Source of the DNA: Flavobacterium piscisymbiosum
Lineage (GTDB): Bacteria > Bacteroidota > Bacteroidia > Flavobacteriales > Flavobacteriaceae
NCBI RefSeq assembly: GCF_020905295.1
Contig: NZ_JAJJMM010000001.1
Coordinates: forward strand, 3,534,001-3,598,000
DNA length: 64,000 nucleotides
Reading direction: 5' to 3'
The translations under genes were made by a program, and so were the position numbers. The notes below the pieces were generated by a model. The model saw only the letters and a list, made by a program, of their open reading frames with translations, did not search any database and had not been told where the DNA came from. Shown in pieces: positions 54,097 to 62,053 of this stretch; position 1 is the stretch's first letter, and every line of letters begins with the position of its first letter.

Positions 54097-54648
54097 TCAC
54101 TTAGGTTCTAGTAATGAGTATATTACATTGTCAAGAAAACGACCTTCATAAAATTCGCTTTCTTTTAGATGCGCTTCTTTAACAAAACCACATTTTTGTA
54201 AGACTTTTTCAGACGCATAATTCTCAGGATCAATTACGGCTTCTATTGAATGTAATTTTAGATCCTCAAATCCATAAGTAATTAATCTGTTTACAGCTTC
54301 GGGAATAATTCCTTTTCCATGAAATTCAGGTAGTAAAATATATCCAATTTCAGCGCGATAATTTTGGGGCTGCATTCTGTAGTAGCCTATAATCCCCAGC
54401 AGTTTTGAATTACCTTTTAATGTAATTCCCCAATTGATGCCTACATTTGTTACTATTTTTTCTTCGATCATGGCAATATGTTCCAAAGCATCTTCATTGT
54501 TTTTTACCAATGGACGCGGAATATATTTCATGGTTTCGGGATTCGAACGTAATTCGAAAACTTCATTTACATCATCGTTTGTTATTCTTCTTAAAAGCAA
54601 ACGTTCTGTTTCTATAACAGGAAATGGATTGAAATTAAATTCTAACAT
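54097..54648 (-). CDS. RimJ/RimL-type GNAT N-acetyltransferase
   Basis: This is a 183-residue GNAT protein. The ATG at 54648 (MLEFNFNPFPVIETERL) is preferred because the RimJ/RimL signature ETERLLLRRI then lies near residue 13. Acetyl-CoA-binding motif A is seen as EIGYILLPEFHGKGIIPEAV in part, with LHSIEAVIDPENYASEKVLQ (in part) for the motif B region. Substrate may be a ribosomal protein N-terminus or a small molecule. It lies 10 bp after the aldose epimerase-like gene and is probably cotranscribed. Confidence 0.9.
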   Translation of the reverse strand: MLEFNFNPFPVIETERLLLRRITNDDVNEVFELRSNPETMKYIPRPLVKNNEDALEHIAMIEEKIVTNVGINWGITLKGNSKLLGIIGYYRMQPQNYRAEIGYILLPEFHGKGIIPEAVNRLITYGFEDLKLHSIEAVIDPENYASEKVLQKCGFVKEAHLKESEFYEGRFLDNVIYSLLEPK

Positions 54649-54658
54649 TTTTCTTGAA

Positions 54659-55507
54659 TTATAATATTGTAATACTAAATTTTGAATGGAAAGTTTCATT
54701 GGCATCCAAAACTAAAATTCCTTCTTTTTCGAATAAATCTCCTGAATTTTCAGCAGTATCTGAATAACCCAACCAAGGTTCAATACAAATAAAAGGAGCT
54801 TGTTCTTTGGTCCAAAGTCCTAAACTTGGGAAATCTTCAAAATCAACTTTTAAATACGGTTTTGAGTTTTCAAGAATCGTTAATGATTTTGATTCTAATG
54901 TTTTAAAAATCAAAGCATCGTTCTCGAATAAACTATAATTTAAAGGAACGGTATTATGAGTAGTTTCCAAGACTTTAGTTTTATTAGAAATTAAATCATT
55001 CTCTAAAAGATAATATTTTAAAGTTTCTTCTTTTTCAAATTCAAAAGCATAGTTTTCGAAATTTTCAGGTAGCGCTATTGCAGGATGAGCTCCAATAGAG
55101 AAAGGCATTTTTTTATCACTTTTATTAATTACCTTATATTCTATGTCTAACGAAGCATCTTTAATTGTGTAAATAAGCTGCAATTCAAATTCGAAAGGAT
55201 ATTTCTTAAGTGTTTCTGTTGTCGATGCTAACGAAAAAGTAGCACTGTTTTCTGATTTATGAATCAATTGAAACTCCATATCACGCGCAAAACCGTGTCT
55301 TGGTAATTGATATTCTTTTCCGTCAATGGTATAAGTATTGTTTTTTAAAGTTCCCACAATTGGGAAAAGAATAGGAGAGTGCTTCCCCCAAAAATCAGGA
55401 TTGCCTTCCCAGATGTACTCTTTATTGTTGTTGTTTATCGAAAATAATTCGGCTCCGGCATGTTTTATGGATACAGTTAGTGTTGAATTTGAAATAGTTG
55501 TATTCAA
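54659..55507 (-). CDS. Aldose 1-epimerase-like protein (LacX-type)
   Basis: This is a 282-residue galactose mutarotase-fold protein. Key pieces are AGAELFSINNNNKEYIWEG, LFPIVGTL, PRHGFARDMEF (general His) and IGAHPAI (second His), with CIEPWLGYSDTAEN near the end. It is of the LacX/YihR subgroup with no signal peptide, so it acts in the cytoplasm, interconverting sugar anomers. The specific sugar is not evident. Cotranscribed with the GNAT gene downstream. Confidence 0.9.
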   Translation of the reverse strand: MNTTISNSTLTVSIKHAGAELFSINNNNKEYIWEGNPDFWGKHSPILFPIVGTLKNNTYTIDGKEYQLPRHGFARDMEFQLIHKSENSATFSLASTTETLKKYPFEFELQLIYTIKDASLDIEYKVINKSDKKMPFSIGAHPAIALPENFENYAFEFEKEETLKYYLLENDLISNKTKVLETTHNTVPLNYSLFENDALIFKTLESKSLTILENSKPYLKVDFEDFPSLGLWTKEQAPFICIEPWLGYSDTAENSGDLFEKEGILVLDANETFHSKFSITIL

Positions 55508-55693
55508 AGTATATAGTATTGAAATGAATGAATTTTATAGTGATGTAAATATATTTTATAAATTTTAGTTTTTTAGGAAAATGCCTCAAATTATTTTTTT
55601 AATAAAATTTTGCTAAAATTCAATTTAAGCTTCGTGTTTTCTCTGTAAATAGCTTTTTTTTTCATTAATTTGCTACATAAACAGCTAAAAAAT

Positions 55694-57964
55694 ATGAAAA
55701 TACAATCTTCAAGAGCCTTATTAACCATGGCTTTGTTTGTTGGGATTTCTTCTGTTTGGGCACAACAAAAGCCTGCAACAACAGCAGTAACTCCAGTTAA
55801 TAATTATAGTTATCATGATGCGTTTGGACCCCATTTTTACACAAAAAACGGGACTTCAACTCGTTCTGCAAGTGGTCAGCCGGGAGTTGAGTACTGGCAA
55901 AACAGAGCCGATTATCAAATTACGGCAAAACTAAATGCCACTACAAATGAAATTATTGGTACAGATGAAATTACATATACCAATAATAGCCCTGATAAAT
56001 TAGGATTTTTATGGTTGAATTTAGACCAAAATTTATTCAAAGAAGATTCAAGAGGAAATGCAGTTGTGCCTTTAACAGGAAGCCGTAACGGTGCTCAGGG
56101 TCAGGTTTTTGAAGGAGGAAATAAAATCAAATCAGTTAGAGTAATTTCTGTTGGAAAGAAAAAAACTGATGTTGAAGCAAAATATGTAGTTACAGATACC
56201 AGAATGCAAATATTTCTTCCAGAAGAATTAGCATCAAAAGGAGGTACTGTAAAAGTTAAAATCGAATTTGCATTCACAGCTCCTTTTGAAGGATCAGACA
56301 GAATGGGAGTTTTAGAAACTAAAAATGGTAAAATTTTCACCATTGCACAATGGTATCCACGTATGTGTGTGTATGATGATGTAAGAGGCTGGAACACACA
56401 TCCGTATTTGGGAGCATCTGAGTTTTACTTAGAATATGGTAATTTTGATGTAAAACTTACGGTACCTGCCAATCATTATGTTGTAGGTTCAGGAGAATTG
56501 ATAAATGGGGCAGAAGTATTGCCGGCAGAAGTATTTAAACGTTATAAAGAAGCTGGTCAAAGTGATAAAACAGTTACGATTCGTTCTGCCGAAGAAGTTG
56601 CTGCAACAGCAACAGCAAATGCTACGGGTGAAAAAACATGGCATTATCAAATTAAAAATGCTCGTGATTTCTCTTGGGCATCATCTCCCGCTTTTGTTTT
56701 AGACGGAGCAAAAATCAATTTGCCAAGTGGTAAAAAATCATTGGCTCTATCTGCTTATCCTGTAGAAAGTGCAGGTCAAGGAGCTTACGGACGTTCTACT
56801 GAGTATGTAAAAGCAGCGATAGAACATTACTCTAAAACATGGTTTGAATATCCTTATCCGGCAGCGACAAATGTGGCAGGGAATGAAGGCGGAATGGAAT
56901 ATCCTGGAATTGTTTTTTGCAGCTGGGAATCAAAAGGTCAGGATTTATGGGGAGTTACAGATCATGAATTTGGGCATATCTGGTTTCCTATGATTGTAGG
57001 TTCAAACGAAAGATTATTTGGTTGGATGGATGAAGGTTTTAATACTTTTATTAATTCGCTAAGTACTGCCGATTTTAATAAAGGAGAATATGTAGAAGAA
57101 CCTACAGATTTGCATAAATCAGCAGAATCATTTACCAGACCTGCTTTAGAAACGATTATGAGTTCGCCTGATAATATGAAAGAAGCTAATATTGGTATGT
57201 TGTGCTACTTTAAACCAAGCTCAGGATTGGTAATATTGAGAGAACAAATATTAGGAAAAGAGCGTTTTGATACTGCTTTCCGTACTTATATTGAGCGTTG
57301 GGCTTACAAACATCCTCAACCGGATGACTTTTTCAGATCTATGGAAAATGTAGCCGGAGAAGATTTAAGTTGGTTCTGGAGAAGTTGGTTCGTAAACAAC
57401 TGGCGTTTTGATCAGGGAATTAATTCGATTAAATATGTAAAAAATGATCCTTCAAAAGGAGTGGTTATTACAGTAGAAAATTTTGATAAAATGCCAATGC
57501 CGGTTATTTTAGACGTGAAAACAAAGAGCGGAAAAGTGACAAGAGTTAAATTGCCTGTAGAGATCTGGCAGCGTAACAATGTATGGTCTTTTAAACATAA
57601 TTCGACAGAAGAAATCGAAAGTATTACCCTTGATCCTGATCATGTTTTCCCGGATAATAACGAATCTAATAATGTGTGGACGTCGGGAAACGGTAAAATA
57701 GAGAAGGATGTAATTTTAGATGGTTATTTAGGAACCTATTCAACTACCAGAGCGCCTTTGAAAATTGATTTTACTGAAAAGAACGGCACATTAAATGTTG
57801 AAATTACAAACTTTCCTAAGTTTACTGTCGCTCCTGTAGAAAACGAAAAAGATACATTTCAATCTACAAGTGCCGGATTAAAATTTAAATTTAATGAAGC
57901 TAAAACAGGTTTCGATATGATTATTTTAGGTAACGGAGAAACGATTCCGTTTACAAAAAAGTAA
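55694..57964 (+). CDS. Exported M1-family metallopeptidase
   Basis: This is a 756-residue zinc aminopeptidase-like enzyme. The ATG at 55694 starts a signal peptide ([20 protein letters not shown], cleavage near AQQ); an ATG 24 bp upstream adds residues before it. The zinc site is H424-E425-x-x-H428 (DHEFGHIWF) with E447 (MDEGFN) 18 residues later, and the exopeptidase-type loop [10 protein letters not shown] precedes it. A C-terminal region of about 250 residues holds a beta-type domain. It degrades peptides outside the cytoplasm. It is monocistronic, ending in a strong terminator. Confidence 0.94.
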   Translation: MKIQSSRALLTMALFVGISSVWAQQKPATTAVTPVNNYSYHDAFGPHFYTKNGTSTRSASGQPGVEYWQNRADYQITAKLNATTNEIIGTDEITYTNNSPDKLGFLWLNLDQNLFKEDSRGNAVVPLTGSRNGAQGQVFEGGNKIKSVRVISVGKKKTDVEAKYVVTDTRMQIFLPEELASKGGTVKVKIEFAFTAPFEGSDRMGVLETKNGKIFTIAQWYPRMCVYDDVRGWNTHPYLGASEFYLEYGNFDVKLTVPANHYVVGSGELINGAEVLPAEVFKRYKEAGQSDKTVTIRSAEEVAATATANATGEKTWHYQIKNARDFSWASSPAFVLDGAKINLPSGKKSLALSAYPVESAGQGAYGRSTEYVKAAIEHYSKTWFEYPYPAATNVAGNEGGMEYPGIVFCSWESKGQDLWGVTDHEFGHIWFPMIVGSNERLFGWMDEGFNTFINSLSTADFNKGEYVEEPTDLHKSAESFTRPALETIMSSPDNMKEANIGMLCYFKPSSGLVILREQILGKERFDTAFRTYIERWAYKHPQPDDFFRSMENVAGEDLSWFWRSWFVNNWRFDQGINSIKYVKNDPSKGVVITVENFDKMPMPVILDVKTKSGKVTRVKLPVEIWQRNNVWSFKHNSTEEIESITLDPDHVFPDNNESNNVWTSGNGKIEKDVILDGYLGTYSTTRAPLKIDFTEKNGTLNVEITNFPKFTVAPVENEKDTFQSTSAGLKFKFNEAKTGFDMIILGNGETIPFTKK

Positions 57965-57986
57965 GTTCATAAAATATAAAGTTTTT

Positions 57987-58020
57987 AAAACCCGATAGTT
58001 AGTAACAACTATCGGGTTTT
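57987..58020 (+). terminator. Terminator after the M1 peptidase
   Basis: AAAACCCGATAGTT (57987-58000), loop AGTAAC, AACTATCGGGTTTT (58007-58020): a perfect 14-bp stem with T-rich tail. Confidence 0.9.
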
Positions 58021-58080
58021 CTTTTAATTTGAAGTTTAAGGTTTCAGGTTTCAAGTTTTTTAGTTTTGGTATCGGTAAAG

Positions 58081-58114
58081 CCTTAGAATCTTAGTAACTT
58101 AGAATCTTAGCACC
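58081..58114. repeat. CTTAG-type short direct repeats
   Basis: CCTTAGAATCTTAGTAACTT and AGAATCTTAG repeat TTAGAATCTTAG twice in 34 bp, between the M1 terminator and the arginine promoter. Such words seem typical of flavobacterial spacers. Confidence 0.6.
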
Positions 58115-58168
58115 TTTAAAAAAAAAACAACATAACATTAAAAAAATGTTAGAATTTTAATTTTTTGT

Positions 58169-58197
58169 TTTGGAAATAAAAAAATAGTGTACTTTTG
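58169..58197 (+). promoter_or_regulatory. Promoter of the arginine cluster leader
   Basis: TTTG (58169-58172), 17-bp spacer, TACTTTTG (58190-58197): an exact consensus match. The predicted start lies within a few bases of the leader ORF ATG at 58203. Confidence 0.82.
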
Positions 58198-58202
58198 CAC
58201 CG

Positions 58203-58289
58203 ATGAATAAAATAAGTTTACATATAACTTCTTTGTCACGGACAAACACACCTGTAACTTCTCCCGAAGTACGGATACTATCTCTATAG
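58203..58289 (+). CDS. Putative arginine-responsive leader peptide (28 codons)
   Basis: This near-leaderless ORF starts MNKISLHITSLSRTN and ends VRILSL-stop. It contains two Arg codons, both CGG (codon 13 at 58239, codon 24 at 58272), a codon that appears uncommon in these AT-rich genes. It precedes an arginine biosynthesis cluster. The codons coincide with hairpin positions in the RNA (see the structured element). The frame stays open after the TAG (58287-58289) to a TGA at 58521-58523. Function as an attenuator peptide is inferred. Confidence 0.5.
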   Translation: MNKISLHITSLSRTNTPVTSPEVRILSL

Positions 58290-58292
58290 TAT
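58232..58292 (+). promoter_or_regulatory. Three consecutive hairpins in the arginine cluster leader RNA
   Basis: Perfect stems: TTTGTC-ACG-GACAAA (58232-58246), ACTTC-TCCC-GAAGT (58257-58270) and ATACTAT-CTCT-ATAGTAT (58275-58292). The first Arg codon sits at the tip of hairpin 1, the second at the foot of hairpin 3, and the leader stop codon lies in the 3' arm of hairpin 3. No classic intrinsic terminator follows, so control may be by Rho, by translation or by ligand binding. Confidence 0.6.
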
Positions 58293-58351
58293 TCACAGAG
58301 TTTTTCGCCGCGTATTTATTTATATTCATTTTTCATTTTGAAATCACAACA

Positions 58352-58368
58352 TTTGTCCATTGGACAAA
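58352..58368. promoter_or_regulatory. Near-perfect palindrome in the arginine leader
   Basis: TTTGTCCA-T-TGGACAAA has 8-bp arms with a 1-nt centre. Its 3' part GGACAAACA (58362-58370) also occurs at 58240-58248 in hairpin 1, so the two sites could exchange pairing partners, or the palindrome could be an operator. Confidence 0.55.
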
Positions 58369-58524
58369 CATATCCTAAAAGTATATATAGTTTTTCGATT
58401 TTTCTTAATCAAGTTTTTGATTTTGAGAATGTTACTTCTATTATGTCTATTTTTGTCGGACTGATTTCCGGATTTCAAACTAAACAATACGTTTTAATTT
58501 TTAACTCTAACTTCAACTATTGAA

Positions 58525-59166
58525 ATGAAAATCTCTATTGTTGTTACTCAGGAAGAACACTTCAAATTCGCACAGGAAATTTGCGATACAATAGAATCAT
58601 CTGCCTTGTTAAGAGGTACAGGGATTGCTAAAAGAACTCCTGAATACATTCAGAAAAAAATGTCGAACGGCGATGCGATGATTGCTTTGGCAGATGGAAA
58701 ATTTGCAGGTTTTTGTTATATCGAAAGTTGGCAACACGGAAAATTCGTGGCCCATTCCGGCTTAATTGTTCATCCGGATTACAGAAGTTTAGGTTTGGCG
58801 AAAAAAATCAAATCAAAAGTATTTGATTATTCTCTAAAAAGATACCCGGACGCTAAGATATTTGGTATTACAACAGGTTTGGCTGTAATGAAAATAAACT
58901 CTGATTTAGGATACAAACCAGTGCCTTTCTCTGAACTTACAACAGATCCAAGTTTTTGGTCAGGATGTAAAACCTGTACCAATTACGAAATTCTAAAAAG
59001 CAAAGAAAACAAAATGTGTCTTTGTACCGGAATGCTGTATGATCCAAAAGAAAAGCAGAAAGATCCGCCAAGACATCCTTTTAATGAGGCTGTTTTAAGC
59101 AGATTAAAAAAAATAAAACAAGCTTTATTCTTAAATAAAATACTGTCTTTCGGTTTTTTATCTTAA
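58525..59166 (+). CDS. GNAT acyltransferase, likely glutamate N-acyltransferase of the arginine pathway
   Basis: This is a 213-residue GNAT-fold protein. The acetyl-CoA-binding motif is seen as LIVHPDYRSLGLAKKIKSKV, preceded by the beta strand GFCYIESWQHG. An additional C-terminal Cys cluster (SGCKTCTNYEI, NKMCLCTG, FNEAVLSR) is unusual for GNATs. Its place as the first gene of argG-argC-argD makes a role as N-acetyl- or N-succinylglutamate synthase likely. Some Bacteroidota use N-succinylated intermediates. The ATG lies just after the leader's TGA (58521-58523). Confidence 0.82.
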   Translation: MKISIVVTQEEHFKFAQEICDTIESSALLRGTGIAKRTPEYIQKKMSNGDAMIALADGKFAGFCYIESWQHGKFVAHSGLIVHPDYRSLGLAKKIKSKVFDYSLKRYPDAKIFGITTGLAVMKINSDLGYKPVPFSELTTDPSFWSGCKTCTNYEILKSKENKMCLCTGMLYDPKEKQKDPPRHPFNEAVLSRLKKIKQALFLNKILSFGFLS

Positions 59167-59231
59167 GAATAAAATTAAAAAAGAAATCTCAAACTTGCTA
59201 CATACGAAAGTATTAGCCTAAATTATAAAAA

Positions 59232-60425
59232 ATGAAAAAAGTTGTATTAGCTTATAGTGGAGGATTAGATACCTCGTATTGTTTGAAATATTTAAAAAAT
59301 GAGAAAGGTTACGAAGTTCACACCGTACTTGTAGATACAGGAGGATTTGATGCTGAAGAATTATCAGCAATCGAAAAAAGAGCTTACGAATTAGGAAGCG
59401 CGCAACACGCCAACCTAACTATCGTAGACAAATATTATGATAAAGCAATAAAATATTTGATTTTTGGAAACGTATTAAAAAACAATACTTATCCATTATC
59501 AGTAAGTGCAGAGCGTGTTTTTCAGGCAATTGAAGCCATTAAATATGCTAAAAAAGTAGGAGCAAGCGCCATCGCACATGGAAGTACAGGTGCTGGAAAT
59601 GACCAGATTCGTTTTGATTTGATTTTCCAAACCATCGCTCCGGAAATTGAAATCATCACTCCAATTAGAGATTTAAAATTATCAAGACAAGAAGAAGTTG
59701 ATTATTTGTCTAAAAACGGAGTTCACTATTCTTGGGAAAAAGCACAATATTCGATTAATAAAGGACTTTGGGGAACAAGTGTAGGAGGAAAAGAAACTCT
59801 TACTTCAAGCCAGCCATTGCCTGGTGACGCTTATCCGTCGCAATTGAAAAAAGAAGGAGAAGAAAAAGTAAGATTGCATTTTGAGCAAGGAGAATTAGTT
59901 GGAATAAACGGTCAATTAGACAAACCATCAAATAATATTGTAGCTCTTGAAAAACTGGCAAATGCCTTTGCAATTGGTAGAGATATTCACGTAGGTGATA
60001 CTATTATAGGTATTAAAGGAAGAGTTGGTTTTGAGGCTGCTGCACCATTAATTATCATCAAAGCGCACCATTTATTAGAGAAACACACACTTGGTAAATG
60101 GCAACAATACTGGAAAGAACAATTAGGAAACTGGTACGGAATGTTATTTCACGAAGGTCAGTTTTTAGATCCTGTAATGAGAAATATTGAGACATTCTTG
60201 CAAGACACACAAAAAACAGTAAATGGAGTTGTAATCGTTTCTCTAAAACCATATCATTTTTCGCTTGACGGAATTGAATCAGATAATGATTTAATGAATA
60301 CTGGTTTTGGTCAATACGGAGAAATGAACAATGCATGGACTTCTGACGATGCAAAAGGATTTATTAAGATTTTAGGAAATGCACAAAACATATTTTCATC
60401 TGTAAATCATTTAGATCATGATTAA
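59232..60425 (+). CDS. argG: Argininosuccinate synthase
   Basis: ArgG joins citrulline and aspartate using ATP. At 397 residues it is normal. The PP-loop ATPase motif AYSGGLDTSYCLKYL is at residues 6-20. Further signatures are IAHGSTGAGNDQIRF, ITPIRDLKLSRQEEV and YSINKGLWGTSVGG. It follows the GNAT gene by 65 bp and is followed by an interposed lipoprotein-like gene before argC. Confidence 0.97.
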   Translation: MKKVVLAYSGGLDTSYCLKYLKNEKGYEVHTVLVDTGGFDAEELSAIEKRAYELGSAQHANLTIVDKYYDKAIKYLIFGNVLKNNTYPLSVSAERVFQAIEAIKYAKKVGASAIAHGSTGAGNDQIRFDLIFQTIAPEIEIITPIRDLKLSRQEEVDYLSKNGVHYSWEKAQYSINKGLWGTSVGGKETLTSSQPLPGDAYPSQLKKEGEEKVRLHFEQGELVGINGQLDKPSNNIVALEKLANAFAIGRDIHVGDTIIGIKGRVGFEAAAPLIIIKAHHLLEKHTLGKWQQYWKEQLGNWYGMLFHEGQFLDPVMRNIETFLQDTQKTVNGVVIVSLKPYHFSLDGIESDNDLMNTGFGQYGEMNNAWTSDDAKGFIKILGNAQNIFSSVNHLDHD

Positions 60426-60496
60426 TTTCTGATGATTTATTAAAAAAAAATAAAACTTAATTTTTATGAAAACAAAAGTATTTTTTTTTACTTCCA

Positions 60497-60880
60497 ATGT
60501 TTCTGCTATTTCTTGGTTGTTCAAGTGATAACGATACGCCGGAAAAGGAAACTTTAAAACCGGTTACTTATGAAGTTTTATTATTTGAATTTACAGCTGA
60601 CACAGGTAATAATTCATCTCGATTACATTATGAAATAAAATATACTAATCCTAATGATGTTGCTGTAAAAGGAACATCAAGCGTAACTGCCAATTATAAC
60701 GGATTGATATTAACTCCTATTAAAAGAGTTCCTCCATATATTGAAATTGGTGCAAATTCTAATTATACCGAAGTTTATAATGTTGAATCTGTACATGACA
60801 CACAATCATTAAGTCCTGAGCAGATAAAGACATATTACATAAAGTTTATATCCGCAGAATTTGTTTTTGCTATTGATTAA
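60497..60880 (+). CDS. Small lipoprotein with an apparent frameshift in a 9-T run
   Basis: The open frame from ATG 60497 gives 127 residues (MFLLFLGCSSDNDTPEKETL) with a lipobox but almost no n-region. An ATG at 60466 is 31 nt upstream, out of frame by one base. Reading from it with 8 instead of 9 T in the tract 60481-60489 would give a proper lipoprotein signal (MKTKVFFLLPMFLLFLGC). The gene is therefore either shifted off by homopolymer slippage, or phase-variable, or carries a sequencing error. The mature part is a small beta-like domain of unknown function. It is inserted between argG and argC. Confidence 0.72.
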   Translation: MFLLFLGCSSDNDTPEKETLKPVTYEVLLFEFTADTGNNSSRLHYEIKYTNPNDVAVKGTSSVTANYNGLILTPIKRVPPYIEIGANSNYTEVYNVESVHDTQSLSPEQIKTYYIKFISAEFVFAID

Positions 60881-60890
60881 AAAAACTAGG

Positions 60891-60959
60891 AGATTAGACA
60901 ACTTTTTAAGATTGTTTAATCTAAAAACACAAAAGATATTATAAATCGAATTCGATTTA
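60891..60959. promoter_or_regulatory. Hairpin and perfect 18-bp palindrome upstream of argC
   Basis: TAAATCGAATTCGATTTA (60942-60959) is a perfect 18-bp palindrome. Just upstream, AGATTAGACAA (60891-60901) pairs with TTGTTTAATCT (60912-60922) with one G-T pair. The palindrome is 26 bp before the argC ATG and could be an operator; no TAnnTTTG box is seen here. Confidence 0.5.
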
Positions 60960-60985
60960 ACAATATATCTAAAAAAATAAAAATT

Positions 60986-61963
60986 ATGATTAATATCGGA
61001 ATAATTGGTGGTTCGGGCTACACGGCCGGAGAATTGATCAGAATATTAATGTATCATCCCAATGTAAACATTGATTTTGTTTACAGTACGACAAATGCAG
61101 GGAAACCGCTTTCTGTGGCGCACCACGATTTGATGGGAGATATTGAAATGAATTTTACTGATGTGGTGAATCCGAATGTGAATGTTGTTTTTTTATGTTT
61201 GGGTCACGGAAAATCTATTTCGTTTCTTGAGGAAAATAAGTTTGCAAGTCACACCAAAATCATTGATTTAGGAAATGATTTCAGATTGACAAAAGATGCT
61301 GTTTTCGAAGGAAAAGAATTTGTTTACGGATTGCCTGAATTGAATAAAGCGGAAATCAAAAAAGCAAATTTCATTGCAAATCCGGGTTGTTTTGCAACAG
61401 CAATTCAATTGGCTCTTTTGCCTTTGGCTAAAAATAATTTGCTTAAAAATGACGTTCATATTAATGCCACAACCGGAAGCACAGGTGCGGGCGTAAGTCT
61501 TGCCGAAACTTCTCATTTTAGTTGGAGAAATAATAATATGTCTCATTATAAGGCTTTTGAACACCAGCATTTAGGCGAAATCAACCAAAGCGTGAATCAA
61601 TTGCAGGCAGATTATTCAGATGAATTGATTTTTGTTCCGAATAGAGGAGACTTTACAAGAGGAATTTTTGCGACTTTATATACTGATTCTGAAGAAAGTT
61701 TAGAAGATTTAGTGGCGAAATATCAGGATTTCTATAAAAATGAGCCTTTTGTAACCGTAACAACGACAAACATCAATATGAAACAAGTTGTTCAAACCAA
61801 CAAATGTATCATTAGTTTATTGAAAAAAGGAAACCGGGTTTTAATAACGTCAATCATTGATAACTTAACCAAAGGTGCTTCAGGACAAGCGATTCAAAAT
61901 ATGAATTTAATGTTCGGATTAGAAGAAACCACCGGTTTACATTTGAAACCAAGCGGATTTTAG
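60986..61963 (+). CDS. argC: N-acetyl-gamma-glutamyl-phosphate reductase
   Basis: ArgC reduces the acyl-glutamyl phosphate to the semialdehyde with NADPH. At 325 residues it is the common short form. Motifs are the N-terminal GIIGGSGYTAGELIRIL, FLCLGHGKS, the catalytic Cys in NPGCFATAIQLALLP, and FVPNRGDFTRGI with the active-site region near the middle. It probably also accepts the N-succinyl substrate if that pathway operates. Lies in the arginine cluster with its own palindrome upstream. Confidence 0.96.
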   Translation: MINIGIIGGSGYTAGELIRILMYHPNVNIDFVYSTTNAGKPLSVAHHDLMGDIEMNFTDVVNPNVNVVFLCLGHGKSISFLEENKFASHTKIIDLGNDFRLTKDAVFEGKEFVYGLPELNKAEIKKANFIANPGCFATAIQLALLPLAKNNLLKNDVHINATTGSTGAGVSLAETSHFSWRNNNMSHYKAFEHQHLGEINQSVNQLQADYSDELIFVPNRGDFTRGIFATLYTDSEESLEDLVAKYQDFYKNEPFVTVTTTNINMKQVVQTNKCIISLLKKGNRVLITSIIDNLTKGASGQAIQNMNLMFGLEETTGLHLKPSGF

Positions 61964-61973
61964 GAAAAAGTTA

Positions 61974-62047
61974 TGGGTTAAAAGTTAAACGTTTTTTAAC
62001 GTCTTTATTTAAAACTTCTAACTCATAACAAATAACATATAACTTTT
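61974..62047. repeat. Imperfect inverted repeat between argC and argD
   Basis: GTTATGGGTT (near 61971-61980) and AACTCATAAC (near 62021-62030) are complementary with one G-T. A nested GTTAAACG/CGTT-type stem is also present. GTTATGGGTTAAAAGTTAA words look like the common spacer words of flavobacteria. Confidence 0.45.
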
Positions 62048-62053
62048 CAAGAC

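Noticed and set aside
58338..58523. ORF of 61 codons before the GNAT gene
   Set aside because: It starts with TTG, has no good start context and continues the leader frame behind a stop; regulatory RNA explains the region better.
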